From NCBI GenBank assembly GCA_943788095.1, contig CALSOZ010000002.1, forward strand, positions 21,093 to 85,092: a stretch of DNA of 64,000 bases, written 5' to 3'. The notes under the pieces are model-generated. The model had not been told where the DNA came from and did not search any database. It was given only the letters and a program-made list of their open reading frames with translations. The position numbers and the translations under genes were made by a program. The stretch is from an uncultured Flavobacteriaceae bacterium (GTDB lineage: Bacteria > Bacteroidota > Bacteroidia > Flavobacteriales > Flavobacteriaceae). Within the stretch, counting starts at the first letter, position 1, and each line of letters starts with the position of its first letter. Below are positions 45,951-55,664 of this stretch, piece after piece.

Positions 45951-47564
45951 ATGAGAGACCACTGCCCTTCTACGAAAACGATTTCGTTAACCCCTTACGG
46001 AATAACGACCTCAAAAGTAAATTATCAACTTTCCCCAGACGCGTTGCATGCCCTTACAATTATAAAAAAACAAGGCGTTGAAACGTCCTCAGGTGCTTTA
46101 GCGATACAAACAGGAACGTTTACAGGTCGATCGCCTAAAGACCGGTTTATAGTTAAAGATGCGATTACTAAAGATCGGGTGTGGTGGGGCGATGTTAACC
46201 TTCCATTTGCAACCGAAGACTTTGACAGACTCTATGATAAAGTGACCAGTTATCTTTCTGGAAAAGAAATTTTTGTTCGGGATAGTTATGCATGTTCTGA
46301 CCCTGCATATCGCACCAATATACGGGTGATTAACGAATATCCATGGAGCAATTATTTTGCGTATAATATGTTTTTAAGACCTACGGAATCTGAATTGAAA
46401 AACTTTAAGCCCGAATGGACGGTGATCAATGCCCCTGGTTTTAAGGCAGAGCCTGAAAAAGACAGCACTCGTCAACAAAATTTCGCCATTTTAAATTTCA
46501 CTAAAAAAATAGCCCTCATTGGCGGGACTGGTTATACAGGAGAAATCAAAAAAGGTATTTTTTCCGCCTTGAATTTTATCCTTCCTGTTTTTAGAAACAC
46601 TTTACCCATGCATTGCAGTGCGAATGTTGGAAATGATGGCGATACCGCCATTTTTTTTGGGCTCTCTGGCACTGGAAAAACCACGCTTTCTACCGACCAC
46701 CACCGGCATTTAATAGGCGATGACGAACATGGTTGGACAAGCGAAAACACTATATTTAACTTCGAAGGCGGATGTTATGCGAAGGTTATTAATTTGTCTA
46801 GAGACAATGAACCCGAAATTTTTGATGCTATAAAAAAGGGTGCTATTCTTGAAAATGTCATCATGAATGCCAACCGTGAGGTTGACTATTCAGACACCTC
46901 CATCACCCAAAATACACGGGTGAGTTATCCGATTGATTTTATTGAAAATATTCAGCCAAACTCTATTGGAACCAATCCTAAGAACATCTTCTTTTTGACT
47001 GCCGATGCGTTTGGCGTGTTGCCACCGATCTCTAAATTAACCCCAGGTCAAGCTGCTTACCATTTTATATCCGGATACACTGCCAAAATTGCAGGAACGG
47101 AAGCAGGCGTAACTGAACCAATCCCAATTTTTTCTGCCTGTTTTGGAGCCCCTTTTATGCCCTTGCATCCAACGAAATATGCTGAAATGTTGAGTGCTAA
47201 AATGAAGGCTACAGGCGTCAATGTTTGGTTGGTAAATACAGGATGGACTGGCGGCCCTTACGGCATTGGAACGCGTATGAAATTGGAGTTTACCCGTGCC
47301 ATGATAAACGCTGCGATGGATGGGTCATTGGAGGCGGCCAACAAAGATAATTACCACATTCACTCGGTTTTTGGAGTGCTTCAGCCTAGAGTGTGTCCCA
47401 ACGTTCCAACCGAATTTTTAAGCCCCCGACAAACATGGAAAAATGATGTAGGTTTTTATAAAACAGCTTATAAATTAGCACAGTCTTTCCAAGAAAACTT
47501 CAAACAATTTGAGTCTTATGCGAACGATGAAATTATGGATGGAGGACCACAATCTAGTTCTTAG
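45951..47564 (+). CDS. pckA: phosphoenolpyruvate carboxykinase (ATP)
   Basis: 537 residues. Converts oxaloacetate and ATP to PEP and CO2, the entry to gluconeogenesis. TGRSPKDRFIVKD, RTNIRVINEYPW, P-loop FFGLSGTGKTTLSTDHHR, metal-binding IGDDEHGW and the ENVI and R-rich substrate residues are intact. The start is ATG 45951; a three-codon ORF (ATG AAA CCA TGA, 45943-45954) overlaps this ATG. Confidence 0.97.
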   Translation: MRDHCPSTKTISLTPYGITTSKVNYQLSPDALHALTIIKKQGVETSSGALAIQTGTFTGRSPKDRFIVKDAITKDRVWWGDVNLPFATEDFDRLYDKVTSYLSGKEIFVRDSYACSDPAYRTNIRVINEYPWSNYFAYNMFLRPTESELKNFKPEWTVINAPGFKAEPEKDSTRQQNFAILNFTKKIALIGGTGYTGEIKKGIFSALNFILPVFRNTLPMHCSANVGNDGDTAIFFGLSGTGKTTLSTDHHRHLIGDDEHGWTSENTIFNFEGGCYAKVINLSRDNEPEIFDAIKKGAILENVIMNANREVDYSDTSITQNTRVSYPIDFIENIQPNSIGTNPKNIFFLTADAFGVLPPISKLTPGQAAYHFISGYTAKIAGTEAGVTEPIPIFSACFGAPFMPLHPTKYAEMLSAKMKATGVNVWLVNTGWTGGPYGIGTRMKLEFTRAMINAAMDGSLEAANKDNYHIHSVFGVLQPRVCPNVPTEFLSPRQTWKNDVGFYKTAYKLAQSFQENFKQFESYANDEIMDGGPQSSS

Positions 47565-47656
47565 TTTTTGACGTTGAATTCACAAATGTTTAATCTAGAC
47601 TGTTTTTTTTCTGTTTAAAAAATAAAATGTGTAATTTTAGGGTTCACAATGAACCA

Positions 47657-48133
47657 ATGAGATATTTAGTTAGTGTCTTTCTTTTTTGCTCTTTTCTTTC
47701 ATGTAATTATTTTGAAAAAAAGAAGCTAGATTCCAATACCATTTTAATGGAAGAATTAAAAACGTTCAATTGGAACGAAGTCGATCGGTATCCTAGTTTT
47801 GAAAATTGCACTGATTCTATCGATTATCAGGATTCCAAAATGTGTTTTGAGCAAATGATCATGACCCATATTTCTGAGTATTTTAGATTACAAGATTTGG
47901 TGGTAACTCAAAAAGTGAGTGATACTATAAAAATTAATTTCTTAGTTTCAAACAAGGGGGAGATTCATATTTCTAAGATACATTCAAAGGCGCTAACAAA
48001 GATAGAAATTCCAAATTTAGATTCGATTATTGATTACAGTTTGAAGAATTTACCACCTTTATATCCTGCAATTAAAAGAAGTCAACAGGTGCAATCTGCT
48101 TTTGAGCTCCCATTAATCTTAGTTGTAAACTGA
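47657..48133 (+). CDS. lipoprotein with TonB C-terminus-like domain
   Basis: 158 residues from MRYLVSVFLFCSFLSC (lipobox Cys16); the ten codons before it are not a signal and are excluded. The body (VDRYPSFENCTDSID, CFEQMIMTHISEYFR, INFLVSNKGEIHISKI, YPAIKRSQQVQSAFELPLIL) resembles the TonB-C-like domain of small Bacteroidota lipoproteins. No membrane anchor of TonB itself and no partner nearby. The function is unknown. Confidence 0.72.
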   Translation: MRYLVSVFLFCSFLSCNYFEKKKLDSNTILMEELKTFNWNEVDRYPSFENCTDSIDYQDSKMCFEQMIMTHISEYFRLQDLVVTQKVSDTIKINFLVSNKGEIHISKIHSKALTKIEIPNLDSIIDYSLKNLPPLYPAIKRSQQVQSAFELPLILVVN

Positions 48134-48140
48134 TTCTGAA

Positions 48141-48782
48141 ATGAAAAAAAAGCTGATATCAAAAAAACACTTCCTTCTTCTGATGTTTATCACAACATTT
48201 AATTTTGCGTTTACGCAATCTGAAACAGAAGTTCTTAGACTGCAAGTAGGTTTGGGAGTCAACAGTCCGCTTGGGGCCGATATTGCCCCACAATTTGATG
48301 CTAAAATCGTCAATTTGCCGTCGGTTCAATTTGGATTACGATATATGTTTAAGCGTAATTTAGGTGCGAAGCTAGACATTCATTACAATCGGTTTTCGTC
48401 GACAGGAACGGATAGGACGTTTAAGTTAAACTATACCAGAGTCAATTTAGAAGGGGTTTATAATGTTTCAGATAAATTAAAATTTTTATCAGCCCGATCT
48501 AGCCTCATGGTTCATCTTGGACCTGGGATAAGTGTTTCGAAACCACTCGGAATTTATAGTGCAAATAACGCTACTTTCTTAAATCTTAATGTAGGAGTTG
48601 CGTATGAATATGCGCTCTCCAAACGCGTGTCTTTATTCTCAGATTTTAATTACACGCATTCGTTTGCGACTAAAGATGCATACGATGTTTTAACCGATGG
48701 ATATTCATTTAATGGAGCTATGATCCAGGTCTCAATAGGAGTTTCTGTAGCATTAAGCGGCTGTAAATATTGCGAAGAATGA
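48141..48782 (+). CDS. outer-membrane beta-barrel protein (OmpA/OprF-like barrel)
   Basis: 213 residues. Signal peptide to about residue 26; then VGLGVNSPLGADIAP, YMFKRNLGAKLDIHYNRFSS, LGPGISVSKPLGIY and VSIGVSVALSGCKYCEE. Looks like an eight-stranded barrel without a peptidoglycan-binding domain; odd for such a barrel is the C-terminal CxxC. Its stop overlaps the ruvC start (ATGA). Confidence 0.8.
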   Translation: MKKKLISKKHFLLLMFITTFNFAFTQSETEVLRLQVGLGVNSPLGADIAPQFDAKIVNLPSVQFGLRYMFKRNLGAKLDIHYNRFSSTGTDRTFKLNYTRVNLEGVYNVSDKLKFLSARSSLMVHLGPGISVSKPLGIYSANNATFLNLNVGVAYEYALSKRVSLFSDFNYTHSFATKDAYDVLTDGYSFNGAMIQVSIGVSVALSGCKYCEE

Positions 48783-49333
48783 CAGAAGAAAAAATTATAT
48801 TAGGCATTGATCCAGGCACTACGATTATGGGATTTGGACTCATAAAAGTCAAAGGCAAAACCATGGAGTTTATGCAGCTCAACGAGCTATTACTTCAAAA
48901 ATATGATGATCATTATCTAAAGTTGAAACTTATTTTTGAACGCACCATCGAATTGATTGACACCTATCATCCTGATGAAATTGCGATTGAAGCTCCCTTT
49001 TTTGGTAAAAATGTGCAAAGTATGCTAAAGTTGGGAAGAGCCCAAGGCGTTGCTATGGCGGCTGGACTCTCTAGAGAAATTCCCATCACAGAGTACTCGC
49101 CTAAAAAAATAAAAATGGCCATCACAGGAAACGGAAATGCGAGTAAAGAACAAGTGGCCAAAATGCTTCAAAGTCTTTTAGGATTAAAAGAATTGCCCAA
49201 AAACTTAGATTCCACCGATGGATTGGCCGCTGCGGTTTGCCATTTTTATAACCAAGGAAAAATCACAGGCGGGAAAAGTTATACAGGTTGGGGTGCCTTT
49301 GTGAAGCAAAACGAAAGTAGAGTTAAAAAATAA
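48779..49333 (+). CDS. ruvC: crossover junction endodeoxyribonuclease RuvC
   Basis: 184 residues from MTEEKIILGIDPGTTIMGFG; ATG overlaps the preceding TGA. The four acidic catalytic residues sit in GIDPGT, IAIEAPFFG, and the late STDGLAAAVCH (Asp). Resolves Holliday junctions with RuvAB, which are elsewhere. The three codons upstream (TTG CGA AGA) are open but not the start. Confidence 0.96.
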   Translation: MTEEKIILGIDPGTTIMGFGLIKVKGKTMEFMQLNELLLQKYDDHYLKLKLIFERTIELIDTYHPDEIAIEAPFFGKNVQSMLKLGRAQGVAMAAGLSREIPITEYSPKKIKMAITGNGNASKEQVAKMLQSLLGLKELPKNLDSTDGLAAAVCHFYNQGKITGGKSYTGWGAFVKQNESRVKK

Positions 49334-49340
49334 AACCCGT

Positions 49341-49874
49341 ATGATGAATATAGAAACCCTCAAATACCCTATTGGAAAACCAATGATTCCTGCCTTAATT
49401 GAATCGACCCATATTCAACGTTGGATTCAAGACATCAAACAGTTTCCTTTGCAAGTGAACAAAGAAGTCACCCCTCTTACAGACAATGAACTCAGTTATA
49501 AATACAGACCCGATGGTTGGACCATCAAACAAGTTGTAGGGCACTGTATAGACAGTCACATGAACAGTATCATTCGTTTTAAATCAGCCCTCACAGAAAA
49601 TCATCCGGTCATCAAGCCTTACGAAGAAGCAGATTGGGCGGAATTATCCGATACATTAAATTTTAGTATTCAAAGTTCAACAACTCTTTTGGCAGGCATT
49701 CACCAGCGGTGGGTGTTCTTATTAGAACAATTAGACGAGGCGCAATTAAAAAGAGCCTACATCCATCCCGATGGCAATGAACTTGTTACATTAAAGGAAG
49801 GCTTGGCAATTTATGCTTGGCATTGTAACCATCATTTACAACACATTATAAATGCAAAAGCATTTAAATATTAA
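49341..49874 (+). CDS. DinB/YfiT-like metal-dependent hydrolase or thiol transferase
   Basis: 177 residues. DinB four-helix bundle with the metal-site histidines in VVGHCIDSHMNSI and HCNHHLQHI. The start (LKYPIGKPMIP) and the layout match YfiT of Bacillus, a bacillithiol-S-transferase/hydrolase relative. The substrate here is unknown. Start at 49341 or the second Met. Confidence 0.87.
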   Translation: MMNIETLKYPIGKPMIPALIESTHIQRWIQDIKQFPLQVNKEVTPLTDNELSYKYRPDGWTIKQVVGHCIDSHMNSIIRFKSALTENHPVIKPYEEADWAELSDTLNFSIQSSTTLLAGIHQRWVFLLEQLDEAQLKRAYIHPDGNELVTLKEGLAIYAWHCNHHLQHIINAKAFKY

Positions 49875-49892
49875 CTCATAAACCCCACTTTA

Positions 49893-51017
49893 GTGTCCGG
49901 TATTTATATTCATATTCCATTTTGTAAAAAAGCGTGTCACTACTGTAACTTTCACTTTTCGACGAATCAAAACTCCAAATCGGCATTTATCAAGGCCGTT
50001 TGTAAAGAGCTTAGACTTCGCAAGTCTGAATTTGATTCTCAACTCATACAAACGATCTATTTTGGAGGAGGCACTCCTACCGTTTTAGAGGTTTCGGAAT
50101 TAGAAGTGATCCTTCAGACGGTTTACGAATATTACAAGATATCCGATACGCCCGAAATCACTTTAGAAGCGAATCCGGATGATCTCGATTTTGAAAAATT
50201 AAAAGCACTTTCTAAAACCAAGATCAATCGTCTCAGTATTGGAATTCAATCCTTTCATGAATCAGATTTATCAACCATGAACAGAGCACATAATGCCGAT
50301 GAAGCTAAAAAATGTTTAGAAATGGCCACGCCTTATTTTGATAATATCACAATCGATTTAATGTTTGGAATGCCCACAATGTCTGACGATCAATGGCGAC
50401 AAAATTTACAAACTGCCTTTGGTTTTGGGATTAAACACCTATCCTGTTACGCCCTAACTGTAGAGCCACAAACAGCTTTAGAGCATTTTATTATAAAGGG
50501 AAGTCATCCGCCAATGGATGATGAGGTTTCGGCTAAACATTTTGAGATTTTACTTGAGGAGACGACTAAACAAGGTCTGATCCATTATGAAACCTGTAGT
50601 TTTGGCCATTCTGAATATTTCTCAAAACACAATACAAGTTATTGGTTGGGTAAACCCTATATGGGTGTTGGTCCTTCGGCACATTCATTTGATGGGGTCA
50701 GAAGAAGCTGGAATGTATCTAACAATACCAAGTATATCAAATCCTTAGAGGGAAATACGTTGCCTTTTGAATCAGAGATTTTATCCATTGAAAACAGATT
50801 TAATGAATACATCATGACCGGATTACGCACCATGTGGGGGATTTCACTTCAAAAAATTGAGACGGAATTTGGGGTGAATATAAAAGAGCAATTACTTCAA
50901 AATTCAAAAAAATTAAGAGCTTCTAATTTTCTAGTTATCGAAGCGAATCATTTGAAAATTACAGATACCGGAAAATTTCTTGCAGATGGAATTGCATCAG
51001 ATTTGTTTTTAGTTTAA
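49893..51017 (+). CDS. hemW: HemW-like radical SAM protein (coproporphyrinogen III oxidase-like)
   Basis: 374 residues, GTG start. Radical-SAM cluster CKKACHYCNFHF with the CxxxCxxC ligands; GGGTPT, then a HemW C-terminal domain. HemW is a heme chaperone rather than the oxidase HemN. In operon-like order after ruvC and the DinB gene. Confidence 0.93.
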   Translation: MSGIYIHIPFCKKACHYCNFHFSTNQNSKSAFIKAVCKELRLRKSEFDSQLIQTIYFGGGTPTVLEVSELEVILQTVYEYYKISDTPEITLEANPDDLDFEKLKALSKTKINRLSIGIQSFHESDLSTMNRAHNADEAKKCLEMATPYFDNITIDLMFGMPTMSDDQWRQNLQTAFGFGIKHLSCYALTVEPQTALEHFIIKGSHPPMDDEVSAKHFEILLEETTKQGLIHYETCSFGHSEYFSKHNTSYWLGKPYMGVGPSAHSFDGVRRSWNVSNNTKYIKSLEGNTLPFESEILSIENRFNEYIMTGLRTMWGISLQKIETEFGVNIKEQLLQNSKKLRASNFLVIEANHLKITDTGKFLADGIASDLFLV

Positions 51018-51053
51018 TCAAATTCATTAAATTTACGTTTAGCAATTTATGTT

Positions 51054-51824
51054 ATGAAAGCCATTATTTACGCCAACAGCCGCACTTATACGATTTATAT
51101 CGATCAGCCCTTAGATATTTCAATTCCACTTCGAGCCACTAAAGACAATGTGAATGCATGGTATTTGTCACCTCCAAAAATATATCCAGCCAAAGTGAAA
51201 GGATGGACCGGAAGTGTGAAAGAAGGTGCTTCAGTTAATTTTAATACCATCGAATTTAACCCGCATGCCCATGGAACACACACCGAATGCGTAGGGCATA
51301 TTACTGAAGAAGAACACACAATCAATAATTGTTTGACTCAGTTTTTGTTTGTAGCGGAAGTAATTACCGTCGTTCCAGAACCCTTAAATGACGATCTTAT
51401 TATTTCCGAAAAACAACTTCGTTACGCCATTGGAAACAAAAAAAGAGAAGCCGTTATTATTAGAACGCTTCCCAATACAAAAGACAAATTAACGCAACAA
51501 TATGCACATACAAATCCGCCGTATCTGACGGAAGCTGCTGCTATTTACTTAAGAGAAAAAGGGGTAAAGCATTTATTGGTGGATACGCCAAGTGTTGATA
51601 AAGAAAAGGATGGTGGCGCACTTTTAGCACATAAAGCTTTTTGGAATGTTGATGGCGAAATTCGCTTGGACGCAACCATTACAGAGCTGGTCTTTGTCCC
51701 TAATTCTGTGCTCGACGGAAAGTATATTCTGAATATATTAATTGCCCCCTTTGAAAATGACGCCTCTCCGAGTAAGCCCATTCTGTATAAATTATATGAT
51801 AAAGAAACGCCAAAACCTCAATGA
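51054..51824 (+). CDS. cyclase family protein (kynurenine-formamidase fold)
   Basis: 256 residues. The metal-binding HAHGTHTECVGHI motif (HxGTHxE/D) and DTPSVDKEKDGG loop fit the cyclase/formamidase family, which uses Zn or Mn to hydrolyse amides. Substrate unknown. It overlaps the YjbR-like gene by four bases (ATGA type). Confidence 0.88.
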   Translation: MKAIIYANSRTYTIYIDQPLDISIPLRATKDNVNAWYLSPPKIYPAKVKGWTGSVKEGASVNFNTIEFNPHAHGTHTECVGHITEEEHTINNCLTQFLFVAEVITVVPEPLNDDLIISEKQLRYAIGNKKREAVIIRTLPNTKDKLTQQYAHTNPPYLTEAAAIYLREKGVKHLLVDTPSVDKEKDGGALLAHKAFWNVDGEIRLDATITELVFVPNSVLDGKYILNILIAPFENDASPSKPILYKLYDKETPKPQ

Positions 51825-52195
51825 TTTCTGTTGATGAAATTCAAGCCCACTGTTTAAAAAAAGAGAAAACGACTCAAGAATTCCCTTTTGATGAAAGTAC
51901 TTTGGTGTATAAAGTATTGGGAAAAATATTTGCCTTGTGTCCACTAGAAGCCTGGGAACAAGGCAGCCCTTCGGTGACCTTAAAATGTGATCCAGACTAT
52001 GCAGAAGAGTTACGACATACCCATGATGCCATCCAACCAGGGTTTCACAGCAATAAAAAACACTGGAACACAATTTATTTGAAAAACGGTGGCTTTCATC
52101 CAGAGTTTCTTCTAAAACTCATAGATCATAGTTATGATATGGTGGTCAAGAATATGTCCAAGAAATTAAGCAGTCAACTCAAATCAACTTCTTAA
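51821..52195 (+). CDS. MmcQ/YjbR family protein
   Basis: 124 residues. FDESTLVYKVLGKIFAL and VTLKCDPDYAEELR, plus HWNTIYLKNGG, match YjbR-like small DNA-binding-type folds; actual function unknown. Overlaps the cyclase stop; convergent with the AraC gene by 17 bases. Confidence 0.9.
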   Translation: MISVDEIQAHCLKKEKTTQEFPFDESTLVYKVLGKIFALCPLEAWEQGSPSVTLKCDPDYAEELRHTHDAIQPGFHSNKKHWNTIYLKNGGFHPEFLLKLIDHSYDMVVKNMSKKLSSQLKSTS

Positions 52196-53021
52196 AATCT
52201 GATGGGCGAAGCATTGTGATGGTTTTGAATTGTTTATTAAAATTAGAAATATTTTTAAACCCACACAAATAGGCAACATCAAAAATTCGAATATCCTTGT
52301 GTTTTCGGATCAGTTTACAAGCATGCTCTACACGAATTTCTTTTAAAAACTCAAAATAGGTTTTGTTGGTGACTTTCTTAAAATACTTACAAAATGAATT
52401 TTTAGTCATGGCAGCCACTTGCGCCACGGACTCAAGAGACACCTCTTTGTCGTAATTTTCAAAGGTATATTCTAACACATCGGTCATTCTTTTTCCTTCT
52501 GTAGGGCTGTATTTTTTGTCATACACAAAGGAGGATAAGCGTTGGTGTTTTGCAGAAGATAAAATTTTCATAAGGTTTAAAAACAGGACAAACTGCTGGA
52601 GTTTTTTAGCTTTATGAATTTTAGAAAATAATTTTGATGCGTTACTTGTGGATGCAATTAGTTTAAAACCATAGCTCGATTTTTGAAAAAAGGAACGCAA
52701 TTCTTGTGATACTTCCAAGTCAAAAAATCCAGAGCCAAAAGAATCTTTGGTAAAAAAAAGGGATCTCATTTTTGAGACGTTCGATGCCTCCACATCGGAT
52801 TTAAACACATGTGGCAAAAAGCTTCCAATGACAATCACATCTCCTTTTTTATAAGGACTGATCGAATCTCCAATTACAAGTGTACCCTCGCCACGCAGAA
52901 TTTGACATATTTGGATTTCTTCGTGTTGGTGTAATTTTTCATAGAAAAAAGGCCCTTTATCTTGCTGATAGATAAGGGTAGATTCTTTGGTTTTGGGAAT
53001 GATAAAAGAAACAATGTTCAT
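52179..53021 (-). CDS. AraC family transcriptional regulator (hydroxyproline cluster)
   Basis: 280 residues. N-terminal cupin-like sensor (LHQHEEIQICQILRGEGTLV, GDVIVIGSFLPHVF) and C-terminal double helix-turn-helix (SLESVAQVAAMTKNSFCKYF, VAYLCGFKNISNFNKQFK). It is divergent from the 53167-57922 catabolic operon and probably activates it; the inducer is likely a pathway intermediate. Confidence 0.92.
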   Translation of the reverse strand: MNIVSFIIPKTKESTLIYQQDKGPFFYEKLHQHEEIQICQILRGEGTLVIGDSISPYKKGDVIVIGSFLPHVFKSDVEASNVSKMRSLFFTKDSFGSGFFDLEVSQELRSFFQKSSYGFKLIASTSNASKLFSKIHKAKKLQQFVLFLNLMKILSSAKHQRLSSFVYDKKYSPTEGKRMTDVLEYTFENYDKEVSLESVAQVAAMTKNSFCKYFKKVTNKTYFEFLKEIRVEHACKLIRKHKDIRIFDVAYLCGFKNISNFNKQFKTITMLRPSDFKKLI

Positions 53022-53044
53022 ACTTCAAAACTAACTAAATAATA

Positions 53045-53057
53045 TTCTAATATAGAA
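53045..53057. promoter_or_regulatory. short inverted repeat in the AraC/catabolic-operon gap
   Basis: TTCTA ATA TAGAA, 24 bases upstream of the AraC start. A candidate operator; short and AT-rich, so weak evidence. Confidence 0.25.
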
Positions 53058-53166
53058 AGTATTTATTAAATATGGATAATATAGTATCACTAATTGATTA
53101 AAATGGTATATGTTTTTTTTAAAAAAGGAATTAATTTTATCTTCTCTAAATTAATAAATAAATAGT

Positions 53167-54075
53167 ATGAAGACTATAAAATGGGAAGGTGTAATGCCTG
53201 CAGTGACGACCAAATTCACTCAAAATGATACTTTGGATCTATCAATGTTCGCAACTAATATCAAAGCACAGCTCGATGCGGGTGTACATGGAATTGTATT
53301 AGGCGGTACGTTAGGTGAAGCCAGCACCCTTTTGACATCAGAAAAAAAGATCTTGATAGAAACCACCGTTGAACTGGCCAATAACAAGGTGCCTGTATTA
53401 ATGAACATTGCGGAGCAATCTACCAAAGCAGCGATACTTGCAGCAGAGGCGGCAGAGCAACAAGGGGCCAACGGATTGATGTTACTCCCGCCCATGCGTT
53501 ATACAGCTTGTCCAAAAGAAACGGTAGCATATATTTCCGAAGTTGCTAAAAGCACATCTTTACCACTCTTAATTTATAACAACCCTGTCGACTATAAAAT
53601 CGAAATTACCCTTGATATGTTTGACGAACTGCTTAAACATGACAACATTCAAGCGGTGAAAGAATCGACACGTGACATTACAAATGTGACGCGCATCATC
53701 AACCATTTTGGAGACCGTCTCAAAATTATGACGGGCGTGGACACCCTCGCATTAGAGAGTTTAATCATGGGCGCAAGCGGCTGGATTGCTGGACTTGTAT
53801 GTGCATTTCCAAAAGAAACGGTTGCCATTTATGAACTTCAAAAAGCAGGGAGAATTCAAGAAGCCATCGCCTTATACCGTTGGTTCATGCCCTTGTTAGA
53901 ACTGGATATTAATGTTAAATTAGTGCAAAATATAAAGTTAGCTGAGGTCTATACAGAAATCGGCACCGAATTTGTGAGACCTCCACGCCTTCCTTTATTT
54001 GGTGCGGAACGCACAAAAGTACAACACATTATAGAGTCGGCTTTGAAATCAAGACCGATCTTGCCAAACTATTAA
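53167..54075 (+). CDS. DapA-family lyase, probable pyrroline-4-hydroxy-2-carboxylate deaminase
   Basis: 302 residues, TIM-barrel of the dihydrodipicolinate synthase family. GGTLGEASTLL, YNNPVDYKIE (catalytic Tyr) and QAVKESTRDI (Schiff-base Lys) are present. Beside a proline-racemase-family epimerase, an FAD amino-acid oxidase and a semialdehyde dehydrogenase, the best fit is the hydroxyproline-pathway deaminase that yields 2-oxoglutarate semialdehyde. Function by context. Confidence 0.85.
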   Translation: MKTIKWEGVMPAVTTKFTQNDTLDLSMFATNIKAQLDAGVHGIVLGGTLGEASTLLTSEKKILIETTVELANNKVPVLMNIAEQSTKAAILAAEAAEQQGANGLMLLPPMRYTACPKETVAYISEVAKSTSLPLLIYNNPVDYKIEITLDMFDELLKHDNIQAVKESTRDITNVTRIINHFGDRLKIMTGVDTLALESLIMGASGWIAGLVCAFPKETVAIYELQKAGRIQEAIALYRWFMPLLELDINVKLVQNIKLAEVYTEIGTEFVRPPRLPLFGAERTKVQHIIESALKSRPILPNY

Positions 54076-54092
54076 CGTCTAAAATTAGATCA

Positions 54093-55652
54093 ATGGAATT
54101 AGGGAAAAATCATATTGGATTTACTTATACTGCCACAGGTGGTAAAACCTTCACCACATTCAATCCGAAATTAAATCAAGCCAATGACATTACTTTTACG
54201 GAAGCCACTTCTGAAGAAATTGACACAGCTGTTGCATTAGCAACCGAGGCTTTTAACCTTTATAAGAATACTTCATGTAAAGAAAGGGCTCTATTTATAA
54301 ATGCAATTGCCGACGAAATTTTAGCACTTGACGACACTTTAGTTCAGATGTACTGTCAAGAAACAGGGCTTCCAGAAGGTCGTGCGAAAGGCGAGCGCGG
54401 ACGGACCATTTTTCAATTACAAAGCTTTGCAAATTTACTATCTGAAGGCTCTTGGGTCGATGCGACTATTGACGTCGCCAATCTCGATCGTACACCCTTT
54501 CCAAAACTAGATTTACGTAGAATGGACATTCCATTAGGACCTGTGGTGGTATTTGGAGCGAGTAACTTTCCACTTGCCTATTCCACAGCTGGTGGAGACA
54601 CAGCCTCTGCGCTGGCAGCAGGCTGTCCCGTTATTGTGAAGTCACACCCTATGCATGCAGGAACCGGAACTTTGGTGGCGGAAGCCATCTGTAAAGCGGC
54701 TAAAAAAACAGGCATGCCCGATGGGGTGTTTTCAAACTTAAACAGTAGCGGTATCGAAGTTGGGCAGCAATTAGTGTCACATCCCAAAGTGAAAGCAGTA
54801 GGATTTACGGGGAGCATTCGTGGCGGGCGTGCGTTGTTAGATTTGGCAGCAAAACGTCCAGAACCGATCCCAGTATTTGCAGAAATGGGCAGTATCAACC
54901 CTGTAGTCATGCTGCACAAAGAGCTCGAGAAAAATACTTCTTATTGGGCAGAAGCCTACGCACAATCGATCTCTCTTGGAGCGGGTCAATTTTGTACGCA
55001 ACCTGGTTTGATTTTAAGTTTAAAAGGGGAAGTATTTACAAATTTCACAAACTTATTAGTGTCTGAAATTAAAAAAATAGATTCCAGTTGTATGTTGCAT
55101 CCTGCTATTTTTGAAGAGTTTCAATCCAATAAAAAAATATCTCAATCACAATCAGGGCTAGAAGTTTTGACAGATGAAAACTCAGTTGAGTCCCCTAATT
55201 TTGCACCACCAAGCATTGTCCGAATTGATGGCGATTTGTTTTTAAAGAACCCTATTTTACATCAAGAAGTTTTTGGGCCCTATACACTTCTAGTAGAGTG
55301 CGAATCCTTAGCGCAAATGAGAACAATTATTACAAATTTAGATGGGCAGTTGACGGCCTCATTAATAGCAACAGAAGATGAAGCAAAAGCTAGTTTTGAA
55401 ATCATTGAAGCACTTCAAAATCGCGTTGGACGTCTTGTCTTTAACGGAGTTCCAACTGGGGTTGAGGTTTGTAACTCGATGGTACACGGCGGACCATATC
55501 CAGCCTCCACAGACAGCCGGTTTTCTGCCGTTGGTGTTCACGCCATCAAGCGTTGGGTACGACCTTTTAGTTTTCAGAATTTCCCAGACAGTTTACTTCC
55601 AGAGGCTTTAAAAGAACAAAATCCATTGGATATCAAGCAAACACGTATTTAA
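54093..55652 (+). CDS. aldehyde dehydrogenase, probable 2-oxoglutarate semialdehyde dehydrogenase
   Basis: 519 residues. FGASNFPLAYSTAGGDTAS, EMGSINPV (Glu base) and AGQFCTQPGL (catalytic Cys) mark an active aldehyde dehydrogenase; the length and motifs fit the 2,5-dioxovalerate/KGSA dehydrogenase group. Oxidises the semialdehyde to 2-oxoglutarate. 17 bases after the DapA-like gene. Confidence 0.9.
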   Translation: MELGKNHIGFTYTATGGKTFTTFNPKLNQANDITFTEATSEEIDTAVALATEAFNLYKNTSCKERALFINAIADEILALDDTLVQMYCQETGLPEGRAKGERGRTIFQLQSFANLLSEGSWVDATIDVANLDRTPFPKLDLRRMDIPLGPVVVFGASNFPLAYSTAGGDTASALAAGCPVIVKSHPMHAGTGTLVAEAICKAAKKTGMPDGVFSNLNSSGIEVGQQLVSHPKVKAVGFTGSIRGGRALLDLAAKRPEPIPVFAEMGSINPVVMLHKELEKNTSYWAEAYAQSISLGAGQFCTQPGLILSLKGEVFTNFTNLLVSEIKKIDSSCMLHPAIFEEFQSNKKISQSQSGLEVLTDENSVESPNFAPPSIVRIDGDLFLKNPILHQEVFGPYTLLVECESLAQMRTIITNLDGQLTASLIATEDEAKASFEIIEALQNRVGRLVFNGVPTGVEVCNSMVHGGPYPASTDSRFSAVGVHAIKRWVRPFSFQNFPDSLLPEALKEQNPLDIKQTRI

Positions 55653-55664
55653 TTTTAAATTCAA

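Noticed and set aside
53167..54075. Dihydrodipicolinate synthase (lysine synthesis)
   Set aside because: Neighbouring epimerase, oxidase and semialdehyde dehydrogenase fit the hydroxyproline pathway far better.
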